NCBI RefSeq assembly: GCF_020164955.1
Contig: NZ_JAIUHG010000003.1
Coordinates: 1-64,000, forward strand
Source: Mesorhizobium sp. CA8
GTDB taxonomy: Bacteria > Pseudomonadota > Alphaproteobacteria > Rhizobiales > Rhizobiaceae
DNA: 64,000 nucleotides
Reading direction: 5' to 3'
Shown here: positions 18,432-29,550 of the stretch, in pieces
How the letters are laid out: the number at the start of each line of letters is the position of its first letter
How positions within the stretch are numbered: position 1 is the first letter of the stretch
Translations under genes and position numbers: made by a program
The notes under the pieces: generated by a model
Database searches by the model: none
Seen by the model: only the letters and a program-made list of their open reading frames with translations
What the model was told of the DNA's origin: nothing

Positions 18432-19783
18432 TGAGGCACGAGCGCTTCGGCAGCTTCGGACTGGCGACGCCGCCGGCGCGCAAGGCGATCGCGGCGGACG
18501 AGGCGATCGCCTTGCTTAAACGCGGCGAGGCGAAGACCGGATCGCTGCTCGGATACGGCAATGGCCGGTCCTATGGCGACAGTTGCCAGAACGATGCAGG
18601 CATGGTGGTCGACATGCGGCCGCTCAACCGCATCCGTTCCTTCAACGCCGAAACGGGCGTGATCGAGGCAGATGCCGGCACGCTGCTTTGCGATATCATC
18701 GCTCATGCCGCGCCCTACGGCTTCTTTCCGGCCGTGGTTCCAGGCACGCAATTCGTGACGCTGGGCGGCGCGATCGCCAATGACGTCCACGGCAAGAACC
18801 ATCATCGGCGAGGCACCTTCGGCTGCCATGTCGAGGCTTTGACGCTGCTTCGGTCCGACGGCCGGACCTATCGCTGCTCGCAAACCGACAATGTCCGACT
18901 GTTCGGGGCGACGATCGGCGGCATGGGGCTGACGGGGCTGATCCTGTCGGCATCGATCAAGCTGATGCGGGTGCCATCGCTCGATATCATCGAAAGCGTG
19001 ACGCGGTTTCGCGATCTCGGCGAATTCTTCGATCTTGCCGAGGCTGCCGACCAGGCCAATGAATATGCCGTCGCCTGGATCGATCAGCTTGCCAGCGGCC
19101 ACGGGCGCGGTCGCGGGCTGTTGTTCACCGGCAACCATGCCGAACACGGATCGCACGCGGCGGCGCGCGCCGGCAGCCGGTTTTCCGTGCCGGTGCAGCC
19201 ACCATTCAACGTCCTCAATCGGCCCTTCCTCACCGTCTTCAACGCGGCCTACCGTTGGAAAAAGGGCAAGTCCCAGGCTCCGCACCAGGCCGGCCATCAG
19301 GGCTTCTTCTTTCCGCTTGACGGGGTCCGCGACTGGAACCGGCTCTACGGGCCGCAGGGACTTTTCCAGCACCAAAGCGTGGTGCCGGATGCGAATGCGC
19401 GCCGCGTCGTACCTGTGCTTCTCGACGCCGCACGGCGGGCAGGGCAGGGATCGTTCCTGACCGTGCTCAAGCGCTTCGGCGACGTCCGCTCGCCGGCGCT
19501 GCTGTCGTTCCCGCGGCCCGGCTACACGCTGACGCTCGATTTCGCCAACCGGGGCGAAGGGACGTTGCGGCTGCTCGCCGAGCTCGACCGCATTGCTGTT
19601 GGCGCGGGCGGGGCGGTGAACCCCTACAAGGACGCCCGGATGGGGCCTGAGACATTCGCCGCGTCGTTCCCGCAATGGCAACGGCTGGAGGCGCTTCGCG
19701 ACCCGGCGTTCATATCAAATTTCTGGGCGCGTACCGCCAAGAGACTGGAGATCCGACAAGGGAGCGCTGAAGCCGCCGAATAG
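18431..19783 (+). CDS. FAD-binding oxidase, decaprenylphosphoryl-ribose 2-oxidase (DprE1)-like
   Basis: A 450-residue vanillyl-alcohol-oxidase-fold flavoprotein. The FAD-binding loop is GNGRSYGD (43-50), with PGTQFVTLGGAIANDVHGKNHH around residue 115; the HGKNHH segment is a DprE1 signature. DprE1 oxidises the 2-OH of polyprenyl-phosphoryl ribose, the first half of epimerisation to arabinose. The ATG has GGAGG six bases upstream and overlaps the stop of the HAD-UbiA gene; a GTG just before is possible. The neighbour NAD-dependent SDR could supply the reduction step. Arabinose donor synthesis is inferred from this pairing. Confidence 0.85.
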   Translation: MRHERFGSFGLATPPARKAIAADEAIALLKRGEAKTGSLLGYGNGRSYGDSCQNDAGMVVDMRPLNRIRSFNAETGVIEADAGTLLCDIIAHAAPYGFFPAVVPGTQFVTLGGAIANDVHGKNHHRRGTFGCHVEALTLLRSDGRTYRCSQTDNVRLFGATIGGMGLTGLILSASIKLMRVPSLDIIESVTRFRDLGEFFDLAEAADQANEYAVAWIDQLASGHGRGRGLLFTGNHAEHGSHAAARAGSRFSVPVQPPFNVLNRPFLTVFNAAYRWKKGKSQAPHQAGHQGFFFPLDGVRDWNRLYGPQGLFQHQSVVPDANARRVVPVLLDAARRAGQGSFLTVLKRFGDVRSPALLSFPRPGYTLTLDFANRGEGTLRLLAELDRIAVGAGGAVNPYKDARMGPETFAASFPQWQRLEALRDPAFISNFWARTAKRLEIRQGSAEAAE

Positions 19784-19904
19784 ATAAAGGTCGAATAAAT
19801 CACGGTAAATAAATCGTTACGTCAGGGTTTACTCAACAATATCACGCTTCACGAAATATTTGTGGGTTTTTAATAGGACCGCCCAAGGGGCGGGGGTGGC
19901 AACA

Positions 19905-20339
19905 ATGAAATACATAACCTTCATTCTCTTCACGGTCATGACCAATGCCGCGGCGCAGCTGATGCTGAAGCAAGGCATGATGTCGATGGGGCCGGTCTCC
20001 TTCGAGGGCGTCAATCCGTTCGTCAAGCTGTCGCAGGTCGTGTTCAGTCCCTGGGTGTTCCTCGGCCTGTGCACCTTCGTCATCTCGATGGCGTCGCATC
20101 TTTATGTGCTGTCCAAAGTCGAGCTCAGCTTCGCCTATCCGTTCCTCAGCCTCGCCTATGTCGCCGTGGCGGTCTTTGCCTATTTCGTCTTCCGTGAGGA
20201 CCTCAATGGCTGGCGCATTGCCGGCATCGCCTGCATCTGCGTCGGCACGGTGCTGATCGCGCAGAGTGGGCGGAGGCATGAGGACCAAACCGTATCCATC
20301 AATCCCGACAAGATCGGCACAAGCGAGATCGTTCGATGA
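19905..20339 (+). CDS. small EamA/SMR-like membrane protein
   Basis: A 144-residue protein with four predicted transmembrane helices, resembling ArnE/ArnF and other SMR-type subunits (AAQLMLKQGMM in TM1; SFAYPFLSLAYVAVAVFAYFV in TM3). In lipid-linked sugar clusters such proteins are thought to flip the polyprenyl-phosphate sugar across the inner membrane. The start is the ATG after a GGGCGGGGG site. A 120-bp AT-rich gap separates it from the DprE1-like gene and may hold an internal promoter. Its end overlaps the SDR gene by 4 bp. Confidence 0.8.
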   Translation: MKYITFILFTVMTNAAAQLMLKQGMMSMGPVSFEGVNPFVKLSQVVFSPWVFLGLCTFVISMASHLYVLSKVELSFAYPFLSLAYVAVAVFAYFVFREDLNGWRIAGIACICVGTVLIAQSGRRHEDQTVSINPDKIGTSEIVR

Positions 20340-21343
20340 GACATGTGATTTTCGGCGGCGACGGCTTCGTCGGCCGTCACCTTGCGCCCAAGCTCGTCGC
20401 CGATGGCGAGACCGTCGTCGTCGCCGACATCGTCAAGAGCGACCTGCCACATTACCGCTCGGTGCGCTTCATCACCTGCGATGTCACCGATCCGGCCTCG
20501 GTGGCGGCGGTCGGGCTCAAGGCCGACGACATGGTCTACAATCTGTCGGCCAAGATGCTGTCGCCCATCCAGGTGCGCGCCAAGCGGCACGACTTCTTCT
20601 TTCCGGTGAACTTCCACGGCACCGAGAATATTATCCAGGCGATGGACAAGGCCGGCGCGCAGAGGCTCGTCCACTATACGACCGACATGATCTACGGCCA
20701 CACGGTGGTGCTGCCGATGACCGAAGACCATCCCGTCTCGCCGCTCGGCGAGTACGGGTTGTCGAAGCTCAAGACCGAGGAGCTTGCCGCCGAATGGCGC
20801 AAGCGCGGCATGTCGATCTCGCTGTTTCGGCCGCGCCTGATCATCGGCCCCGGTCGCCTCGGGATCCTGGAAAAACTGTTCAAGCTGATCGACTGGAACC
20901 TGCCGGTGCCAATGATCGGTTGGGGCCGGAATCCCTACCAGTTCATCTCTGTGTTCGATTGCGCCGAAGCCGCCCGCGCGGCCTGGAAAGCCGGCGTGCC
21001 GAACGAGGCCTACAATCTCGGCTCGCTCAATCCGCCGCCGGTCAAAAAACTGCTCGGCGACCTGATCCGCCATGCCGGCTCGAAGTCGCTCCTGCTGCCG
21101 ACCCCCGGTTGGGCGGTCAAGCGCACGCTCGACCTGCTCGACTGGTTGAACATGCCGATCATGGATCCGGAGCAGTATCTGATCGCCGACGAGGAATGCG
21201 TGCTCGACGTATCCAAGGCCGAGCGCCAGCTCGGCTGGGTGCCGCAATATCGCGACGAGGACATGCTGATCGCCGCCTACAGCGAATACCGCGCCAAGAA
21301 GGACGGCCACGCCGTCGCCACCAGACATGTGCCTGCCGAATAG
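20336..21343 (+). CDS. NAD-dependent epimerase/dehydratase (extended SDR)
   Basis: A 335-residue extended short-chain dehydrogenase. The cofactor motif GGDGFVG is at the N-terminus, and the catalytic YGLSK is near residue 140 after TTDMIYG. It probably acts on a nucleotide- or lipid-linked sugar. In this cluster it could perform the reduction expected of DprE2, which is a classical SDR in mycobacteria, or it could make an unrelated sugar. It overlaps the SMR-like gene before it (ATGA), so both are co-translated. Confidence 0.85.
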   Translation: MRHVIFGGDGFVGRHLAPKLVADGETVVVADIVKSDLPHYRSVRFITCDVTDPASVAAVGLKADDMVYNLSAKMLSPIQVRAKRHDFFFPVNFHGTENIIQAMDKAGAQRLVHYTTDMIYGHTVVLPMTEDHPVSPLGEYGLSKLKTEELAAEWRKRGMSISLFRPRLIIGPGRLGILEKLFKLIDWNLPVPMIGWGRNPYQFISVFDCAEAARAAWKAGVPNEAYNLGSLNPPPVKKLLGDLIRHAGSKSLLLPTPGWAVKRTLDLLDWLNMPIMDPEQYLIADEECVLDVSKAERQLGWVPQYRDEDMLIAAYSEYRAKKDGHAVATRHVPAE

Positions 21344-21365
21344 GGCGCGAAGGGAGATTTTTCAG

Positions 21366-22841
21366 ATGACCGTCATGGCCAAGCCGGAACAAACAGGCTC
21401 GCGCACGCTGGTCGATGCGCCGGCGCTTTCGCCTGCAGCAATCGCCAAGCCCGACCTGATCAGCGTCGAGCAGGCCAAGGCGATGGATGTCGCCCGCATC
21501 ACCGACTTGTTTAAGGCGCATCTCAACCCCGGACAGCTTCATTTCATGAAGCTGCTCGGCTTCCACAAGGTCAAGATCGAGCGCGCCGAGGGCATGTTCT
21601 ATATCGACCAGAACGGCCGCAAGATCCTCGACTTCTTCGGCGGCTTCGGGTCGCTGGCCTTCGGCCATAACCATCCGCGCATCCTGGAAGCGCGGAAGAA
21701 ATTCCAGGAGGAGAAGCGCCAGGAGATCGCCATCGCCTTCATGTCGCAATATGCGGCGGCGCTTGCGCACAACATCGCCAAGTGCTCGCCCGGCGATCTC
21801 GATATGGTGTTCCTGGGTTCGTCGGGTTCTGAGGCCATGGAAGCGGCGGTGAAGCTCGCCGAGCGCGCCGCCGGCCCGAAGCGGCCGAAAATCGTCTATG
21901 CCGAGAATTCCTTCCACGGCAAGACCAAGGGCGTATTGGCGATCACCGACGGCCAGCTCTACCGCGCCGACTTCAAGGTCGCCGACAATGTCGTGCGCGT
22001 TCCCTTCGCCGACATCGACGCTGTCGAGCGGCTGTTCAAAAGCGATCCGGAGATCGGCGTCATCGTCTTGGAAACCATCCAGGGCGGCGGCGGCATCATC
22101 CAGGCAAAGGCCGAGTACTGGCGGAGGCTGCGCGCGCTTTGCGACCAATATGGCGTGCTGTGGGTCGCCGACGAAGTGCAGTGCGGCTATGGCCGCTCGG
22201 GCCGCTTCTACGCCTTCGAGCATTACGGCGTGGTGCCCGACGTGACGGCGCTGGCGAAGTCGCTCGGCGCCGGCAAGGCGGCGGTCGGCGCGATGATCGC
22301 CAGGCGTGACGTTTACATGAAGGCCTATGGCACGCCGAAGACGGCGATGATCCACGCCATGGCGACTTTCGGCGGCATGGGCGAGGCCTGCGTCACCGCG
22401 ATCGAGGGCATCAACGTGCTCTATGACGAAGGGCTGATCGACAACGCCGCCTCGACCGGCGACTACCTTCTGCAGCGGCTGCAGGCGCTGAAGGGGAAGT
22501 ATCCGAAGATCATCAAGGACGTGCGCGGCAAGGGCTTCATGATCGGGCTCGAGTTCCATGATTTCTCGCAGACCTTGCCGATGGTGCTGCGCCCGGTGGT
22601 GAGCGTGCTCGACGACAAGCTGAAGGGCTCGCTGTCGGGATTCGTCGGTTCGCTGCTGCTGCGCGACTACGACGCGCTCGTCGCCTTCACCGAATACAAT
22701 CGCAACGTCATCCGGCTGGAGCCGCCGCTGATCTGCCAGCCCGAGCATGTCGACCGCTTCGTCGATGCCTTCGACAGCCTTTTGTCGCGCGGCATCGTGT
22801 CGATCGTGAAGGATTTCGTGAAGAGCCAGGTCGGTAGATAG
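21366..22841 (+). CDS. class III aminotransferase (PLP-dependent)
   Basis: A 491-residue fold-type I enzyme of the ornithine/acetylornithine aminotransferase group. Motifs include GSSGSEAMEAAVKLA, the PLP-contacting VLWVADEVQCGYGRSGRF, and the Schiff-base Lys in ALAKSLGAGKAAVGA. The N-terminus is longer than in ArgD by about 60 residues. The start is the ATG of MTVMAKPEQ following GGGAGATTTTTCAG. It is in the glycan-like cluster, so it may add an amino group to a sugar or polyamine substituent; the substrate is unknown. Confidence 0.85.
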   Translation: MTVMAKPEQTGSRTLVDAPALSPAAIAKPDLISVEQAKAMDVARITDLFKAHLNPGQLHFMKLLGFHKVKIERAEGMFYIDQNGRKILDFFGGFGSLAFGHNHPRILEARKKFQEEKRQEIAIAFMSQYAAALAHNIAKCSPGDLDMVFLGSSGSEAMEAAVKLAERAAGPKRPKIVYAENSFHGKTKGVLAITDGQLYRADFKVADNVVRVPFADIDAVERLFKSDPEIGVIVLETIQGGGGIIQAKAEYWRRLRALCDQYGVLWVADEVQCGYGRSGRFYAFEHYGVVPDVTALAKSLGAGKAAVGAMIARRDVYMKAYGTPKTAMIHAMATFGGMGEACVTAIEGINVLYDEGLIDNAASTGDYLLQRLQALKGKYPKIIKDVRGKGFMIGLEFHDFSQTLPMVLRPVVSVLDDKLKGSLSGFVGSLLLRDYDALVAFTEYNRNVIRLEPPLICQPEHVDRFVDAFDSLLSRGIVSIVKDFVKSQVGR

Positions 22842-22848
22842 GGGGCCG

Positions 22849-24087
22849 GTGAGGATGCTGACAAGGCCGTCCGGTTCAACCAATCCGCTGGAACGCTTGA
22901 CCGGTGCGGGCCTGGCGTGGGGCGAGGGGGCTTACGCGAAATGGGCAGCATCGCTCGGGGCGATCGCCTTCTCACTTTATATCCTGCTGACCGCCGCGAC
23001 CGCCTGGTTCATGCCCGACGCCAACTGGGACATGCTGCCTTATCTGGCGATCGCCGAGGAAAGCGCCTATCCGGCCCCCCAGGCGCTGCATGACTATGCC
23101 TACAGCACAGTGAAGGCTGGCGTGTCGGCGGGTGAATACAAGACGCTGACGGACGATGGCGCCGGCTTCCGCAGCCATATGGCGCAGAATGCCGCCGACT
23201 TCCATTCGCTGCTCGGCATGTACCGGATCAAGTTCCTCTATGCGGAGATCCTGTCCAGCCTCAGCCATGTCGTCTCGCCGGTCGAGGCGATGCGGCTGGT
23301 GCAAGTGTTTTCCGTGCTGCTGTTCGGCGCTATCACGCTCGCCTGGCTGCGCGCGGAAGGCGCGCTGGCGCTGGCGCCGGTCGTCGGCGCCTTGCTGATC
23401 ATGGCCGATTTCGGCGATGCGGCGCGGGCCTCGACGCCGGACCTTCTGTGCTCGGCGCTGTTCCTCGGCGGTGTCTTCGCCTATGTGCGCAAGCGCGAGG
23501 CGGCTACGGCGGCCTTGCTCTTCCTCGCATTCATGGCCAGGCCAGACAACATCGTCTTCCTCGCCATCTTCGCCGTGCTGCTTATCGTGTTCCGCGAGAG
23601 GGCATGGGGTGCGCTGGCAGGCGTCGCGGCCTCCTTCATCGCCTATTTCGCCATTTCGCATTGGGCGCAGCATCCCGGCTGGTGGCCGCATCTTTGGTTC
23701 TCCAGCATTGAGCAGCATTACAATATGGACGGGTTCGACCCGCCGTTTTCGCTGACGGCCTATCTCAAGGCCTTCGCCGCCTCGGTGGTGCGCGCCGTCA
23801 ACGTCAACAGCTGGGTCGGCGTATCGGTCCTGGCACTGGCCGGATGGTACAGCTTGAGCCGCGCCGGTTTCCGGCTCGACCGCCGCGCCGGCATCCTGCT
23901 GGCGGCGCTGGTGCTCGGTGTGCTGGCGAAATTCGCCGTCTTCCCGATCCACGACACCCGCATCTATTTCCCCAATCTTCTGCCGCCCTTCCTGCTGCTG
24001 GCCGCGCCGCTGATGGCGCTGTGGGCGGCGGCAAGCCAGGGCGGCGGCCGTGCTGCGCTGCAGGTCATTCCCGGAGACAAGTCATGA
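22849..24087 (+). CDS. polytopic membrane protein, possible GT-C type glycosyltransferase
   Basis: A 412-residue protein with about 9-10 transmembrane helices and a large first extracytoplasmic loop (residues 55-130) containing ANWDMLPYL, where GT-C glycosyltransferases keep their acidic catalytic motif. The C-terminal region HDTRIYFPNLLPPFLLL is typical of such transferases. I do not recognise a named family. The start is GTG (an ATG lies two codons later) after AGGGGGCCG. The overlap with the FkbM gene and the cluster's lipid-linked sugar theme support a sugar transfer role, but this is inference. Confidence 0.7.
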   Translation: MRMLTRPSGSTNPLERLTGAGLAWGEGAYAKWAASLGAIAFSLYILLTAATAWFMPDANWDMLPYLAIAEESAYPAPQALHDYAYSTVKAGVSAGEYKTLTDDGAGFRSHMAQNAADFHSLLGMYRIKFLYAEILSSLSHVVSPVEAMRLVQVFSVLLFGAITLAWLRAEGALALAPVVGALLIMADFGDAARASTPDLLCSALFLGGVFAYVRKREAATAALLFLAFMARPDNIVFLAIFAVLLIVFRERAWGALAGVAASFIAYFAISHWAQHPGWWPHLWFSSIEQHYNMDGFDPPFSLTAYLKAFAASVVRAVNVNSWVGVSVLALAGWYSLSRAGFRLDRRAGILLAALVLGVLAKFAVFPIHDTRIYFPNLLPPFLLLAAPLMALWAAASQGGGRAALQVIPGDKS

Positions 24088-24842
24088 GATCGCTGTCCAG
24101 CTTTGCGCGCGTTCTCCTGTCGCTCGGTCTTCCGGCGGGCCTGCTCGACCGCGGGCCGGCGTTGCACGGCACGAAGTTCCTGGCCAAGGCGGCGCTCCGG
24201 GCACGTTTCGGCGGCGGTGACCGGCCGTTCCAGATGGTCAATGTCGGCGCCTGCGACGGCGCACTGTTCGACGACGTGACGCCCTGGCTGCACCGCATCC
24301 CCGGGGCGCGCGCGATGCTGGTCGAGCCGATCCCGTACAATCAGAAGCGGCTGCGCGCCAATTACCCGGATGCGAGCCGCTTCATCATAGAGCCGGTGGC
24401 GGTGACAAGGACCAAGGGCACGATCACGGTCCATACCTTCGATGCCGCGGCGCTCGAGGCCGGCACGTTGCCGATCGAGTTCATCGGCTGCTCATCGGTC
24501 ACCGACACCAATCTGATGTCGGGCAAGAACGCCTGGGGCGAGGTTGACGCCAACTTCAACAGGTTCGCGCCGCATCTGAAGGACATCGAGGTGCCGTCAG
24601 AGACCTTGCAGACGCTGCTCGACCGCAACGGTATCACCCACGTAGACGCGTTCCTGGTCGACTGCGAAGGCGCCGACTGGATGGTGTTCGACCAGCTCGA
24701 CCTTGAGCGCTACCGCCCCGGCATGATCAAGATCGAGGTCGGGGCGCTTCCGGCCGCCGAGATCGGCCAGGTCGTTGTCAAGCTGAAGACCGCCGGCTAC
24801 CAGGTCGGCTTCCAGGCCGAAGATATCTGGGCCTTCGCCTAG
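24084..24842 (+). CDS. FkbM family methyltransferase
   Basis: A 252-residue SAM-dependent methyltransferase. The SAM-binding motif appears as QMVNVGACDG near residue 45, an acidic loop VEPIPYNQ near 80, and the FkbM hallmark DAFLVDCEGADWMVFDQ near 200. FkbM proteins O-methylate sugars or polyketides. In rhizobia they often sit in exopolysaccharide or lipid-linked glycan clusters. The ATG overlaps the preceding membrane protein gene by 4 bp, making it the last cistron of the cluster. Confidence 0.85.
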   Translation: MRSLSSFARVLLSLGLPAGLLDRGPALHGTKFLAKAALRARFGGGDRPFQMVNVGACDGALFDDVTPWLHRIPGARAMLVEPIPYNQKRLRANYPDASRFIIEPVAVTRTKGTITVHTFDAAALEAGTLPIEFIGCSSVTDTNLMSGKNAWGEVDANFNRFAPHLKDIEVPSETLQTLLDRNGITHVDAFLVDCEGADWMVFDQLDLERYRPGMIKIEVGALPAAEIGQVVVKLKTAGYQVGFQAEDIWAFA

Positions 24843-25080
24843 CCTGCATCACCACCAATCGCTGCAACGGCAATCGAACCCAATTGCCCTCCGGGCCAAT
24901 TCGCGCATTCGCGAGGCGCGTCTCCTCAAGAAGCCCTGACGGGCGTCCGACCTCAGTCGCATCGAATTGACTCGAAGCTGACCTTTTTCCGGGTGTATCT
25001 TTTTCAAGTCGTCCGCAACGGGGTAGAGGCAGGCGGACATTGGAAGCGGCATGCTTCCGCCCATATATGGGGAGGCAGGC

Positions 25081-25278
25081 ATGTTGTCGTGCGGGGTGGC
25101 GGATTCCGACGAACTCCCAATCCTCACAAAAGCTCTCAACGATTACTGCGCAAAATATCGAATTGTTCGCGAGAATGAGCGCGAAGAGATAGCCATGAAG
25201 GTCATGTGGCTTTTCAGGCGGGGCGTAATTGACCCCGACCAGCTTTCGGAAGAACTTGGGCGGGGTAGGCTGGGATAG
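25081..25278 (+). CDS. small conserved-looking protein of unknown function
   Basis: A 65-residue acidic-then-basic protein (DELPILTKALNDYCAKYRIV, then EREEIAMKVMWLFRRGV). It looks helical and soluble, like many small Rhizobiales proteins. I prefer the ATG preceded by GGGGAGG at 5 bp spacing; an ATG ten codons upstream is possible. The ~240 bp before it hold no gene I can support. No function is assigned. Confidence 0.5.
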   Translation: MLSCGVADSDELPILTKALNDYCAKYRIVRENEREEIAMKVMWLFRRGVIDPDQLSEELGRGRLG

Positions 25279-25539
25279 GCAACCCCGGCCTTACTGGGCG
25301 GCCCGGCCAGAAATCCTGTGTCACCTTGATAAGCTGGTCGGACCGCTCATGTTCCTGCGCATCATGCGATCCCTTTTTTGTAAGAGCCGCGCACCGTCGG
25401 CTGCTCTGCTTCTTTCGCTTCGATAAGCGCAACGATGTCCGCGATCCCCCATAGCTTGTCAGTCACGCCAGCGTGACCCACTACCCGGGCCGGACGTGCT
25501 TGACAAAACGGCGTCGGCTCGCTCAACTTCAGCCATTCA
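25279..25539. other. intergenic stretch before the TPP riboswitch
   Basis: It contains the transposase remnant described separately and the probable promoter for thiC, with a TTGACA at 25500-25505 as a candidate -35. No other gene is supportable. Confidence 0.4.
25362..25484 (-). pseudogene. C-terminal remnant of an IS transposase
   Basis: About 40 codons end in a stop and read GVTDKLWGIADIVALIEAKE followed by a GSYKKG tail. From memory this matches the conserved end of a family of rhizobial IS transposases (AGVTD-W-DIV-L... -RGPYKK). No matching N-terminal part is found upstream, where the frame loses similarity near the riboswitch. It is probably a decayed insertion left beside thiC. Confidence 0.5.
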
Positions 25540-25632
25540 CCAGGGGAGTCCCGGCAAGGGGCTGAGATACTGCTGGCTTTGCGGCGCAGTGACCCGTTGA
25601 ACCTGATCCAGTTCATACTGGCGTAGGGACGG
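25540..25632 (+). promoter_or_regulatory. TPP riboswitch (THI element)
   Basis: The conserved blocks of the TPP aptamer are present in order: GGGGAGTCCCG, GGGCTGAGA, the GACCCGTTGAACCTGATC core, then CTGGCGTAGGGA. It is placed about 120 bp before thiC. On binding thiamine pyrophosphate it should repress the thiCOSGED operon, by terminating transcription or hiding the thiC ribosome binding site. Confidence 0.95.
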
Positions 25633-25665
25633 TGCAAGCGCTTTTGCGGGACTTGGTGCCCATAG

Positions 25666-27597
<1,932 letters not shown>

Positions 27598-27600
27598 GTC

Positions 27601-28608
27601 ATGCGCCGTGTCCTTGTCAAAGGCGCCGGTGTGGCAGGCCTCACCGTCGCCCATGAATTAGCCGCGCGGGGTGCGTCCGTCACGGTTGCCGAAATTCGCA
27701 GCCAGATAGGCGGCAAGGCCTCGTGGCTTGCCGGCGGCATGCTGGCCCCCTGGTGCGAGCGCGAAAGCGCCGAAGAGGCGGTTGTCACTCTCGGCAAAAC
27801 TTCGGCCGAGTGGTGGGAAAGGACACTGCCCGGGCTCGTGACGAAGGCCGGCACTCTCGTCGTCGCCCATGCGCGGGAGGCCCTGGAGCTTGCCCGCTTT
27901 GCGGCTCGTACGCGTAACCACCAGTCCGTCGACGAAGAGGCGATTGCGGCCCTTGAACCCGACCTTGCCGGCCGGTTCCGCAAGGGTCTGTTCTTTGCGG
28001 GCGAAGCTCATCTTGATCCCCGCCGGGTTCTCGAAGCGCTGGCCGGAAAATTGCGCGCAATGGGCGTCGTCTTCCTCTTCGAGGCGGGCGAGATCGCTCC
28101 TTCCGGCTTTGATCGGGTGATCGATTGCATAGGCATGGCGCGGGCCGACGACGATTTGCGCGGTGTGCGTGGTGAAATGCTGATCCTCCACACGCGCGAG
28201 GTCTCGCTCGCTCGGCCCGTGCGTCTCCTTCATCCGCGTCATCCGATCTATATCGTGCCGCGGGCCGATCATCACTTCATGGTCGGCGCGACCATGATCG
28301 AAAGCTATCATGACGGACCGATCACCGCCCGTTCGCTGATGGAGCTCCTCAACGCGGCCTACGCACTTCATCCGGCGTTCGGTGAGGCCGAAATCGTCGA
28401 GACAGGGGTGGGCGTTCGTCCGGCCTATCCCGACAATCTGCCACGCGTGAAACGGCGGAAAGATGGCGCGATCACGGTCAACGGCCTCTACCGGCACGGT
28501 TTCCTGCTTTCACCCGCCATGGCGGAGCAGGCTGCCGGCCTTCTCTTCAATTCAACCACCGAGCTGGAGTCTGAAAATGAAGCTGATCGTCAACGGCGAA
28601 GCGCTTGA
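27601..28608 (+). CDS. thiO: glycine oxidase ThiO
   Basis: A 335-residue DAO-fold flavoprotein. The FAD motif GAGVAG is near residue 9 and ASWLAGGMLAPWCE near 40, as in ThiO. It oxidises glycine to dehydroglycine, used by ThiG to build the thiazole in aerobes. The C-terminal GVGVRPAYPDNLPRV and GLYRHGFLLSPAMAE segments are family hallmarks. It overlaps thiS by 32 bp. Confidence 0.93.
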   Translation: MRRVLVKGAGVAGLTVAHELAARGASVTVAEIRSQIGGKASWLAGGMLAPWCERESAEEAVVTLGKTSAEWWERTLPGLVTKAGTLVVAHAREALELARFAARTRNHQSVDEEAIAALEPDLAGRFRKGLFFAGEAHLDPRRVLEALAGKLRAMGVVFLFEAGEIAPSGFDRVIDCIGMARADDDLRGVRGEMLILHTREVSLARPVRLLHPRHPIYIVPRADHHFMVGATMIESYHDGPITARSLMELLNAAYALHPAFGEAEIVETGVGVRPAYPDNLPRVKRRKDGAITVNGLYRHGFLLSPAMAEQAAGLLFNSTTELESENEADRQRRSA

Positions 28609-28774
28609 GGCCAGGGCGGCGACGCTCGACGCCCTTTTGAAGGAGCTCGACTATGAGGGCAACTGGCTGGCCACCGCGCTCAACGGCGATGTCGTGCCCG
28701 CGGCCAACCGGGCGGAGTTTCGATTGGCCGATGGCGACCGGATCGAAATCCTGTCGCCCATGCAGGGAGGCTAG
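28577..28774 (+). CDS. thiS: sulfur carrier protein ThiS
   Basis: A 65-residue ubiquitin-fold protein ending in the required GlyGly (SPMQGG). The C-terminal Gly is adenylated and thiocarboxylated to carry sulfur to ThiG. No thiF is in the operon, so activation must come from an adenylyltransferase elsewhere. The start ATG lies inside the end of thiO. Confidence 0.95.
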   Translation: MKLIVNGEALEARAATLDALLKELDYEGNWLATALNGDVVPAANRAEFRLADGDRIEILSPMQGG

Positions 28775-28776
28775 CC

Positions 28777-29550
28777 ATGTTCGATCTTCTCGGAACGAAG
28801 CTCGCCTCACGGCTGCTCCTCGGCACCGCTCAATATCCATCGCCGGCCATACTGGCCGAAGCGGTCAAGGCGTCGGGCACCTCGGTGGTGACGGTCTCGC
28901 TGCGCCGGGAAATGGCTGACGGCAGGGGCGGCCAACAATTCTGGTCGCTGGTCAATTCGCTCGGCGTGAGAATCCTGCCCAACACCGCCGGCTGTCACTC
29001 CGTGAAGGAAGCCGTCACGACCGCGAAGATGGCGCGCGAGGTTTTTGGCACGTCCTGGATCAAGCTAGAGGTCATCGGCAACCATGACACGCTTCAGCCG
29101 GACGTGTTCGGCTTGGTCGAAGCCGCCCACATCCTGTGCGAGGACGGTTTCATCGTGTTCCCCTACACCACCGACGACCTTGTCGTCGCCGAGCGGCTGC
29201 TTGAGGCGGGCTGCAAGGTTCTGATGCCGTGGTGCGCGCCGATCGGTTCGGCGCTGGGACCGGTCAACATCATGGCGCTGCGCTCGATGCGCGGGCATTT
29301 CCCCGACGTTCCGTTGATCGTCGATGCGGGGCTCGGACGGCCGTCGCACGCGGCAACCGTGATGGAGCTCGGTTTCGACGCCGTGCTCCTCAACACGGCG
29401 GTCGCCAAGGCTGCCGATCCGGTCGGAATGGCGCGCGCTTTCAGCAAGGCAGTCGATGCCGGCCGCGAAGCGTATGGTTCGGGTCTGCTCGAGCCGCGCG
29501 ACGTCGCCGTGCCGTCGACCCCTACGATCGGCAGGGCGGTTTTCTCATGA
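28777..29550 (+). CDS. thiG: thiazole synthase ThiG
   Basis: A 257-residue TIM-barrel enzyme that condenses deoxyxylulose phosphate, dehydroglycine and ThiS-thiocarboxylate into the thiazole phosphate. Visible signatures are [22 protein letters not shown], the catalytic Lys in WIKLEVIGN, and [14 protein letters not shown]. It follows thiS by 2 bp and overlaps thiE (ATGA). Confidence 0.96.
   Translation: MFDLLGTKLASRLLLGTAQYPSPAILAEAVKASGTSVVTVSLRREMADGRGGQQFWSLVNSLGVRILPNTAGCHSVKEAVTTAKMAREVFGTSWIKLEVIGNHDTLQPDVFGLVEAAHILCEDGFIVFPYTTDDLVVAERLLEAGCKVLMPWCAPIGSALGPVNIMALRSMRGHFPDVPLIVDAGLGRPSHAATVMELGFDAVLLNTAVAKAADPVGMARAFSKAVDAGREAYGSGLLEPRDVAVPSTPTIGRAVFS

Noticed and set aside
20180..22883. 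Two long antisense frames over the SDR and aminotransferase genes
   Set aside because: Shadow frames of clear SDR and class III aminotransferase coding sequences.
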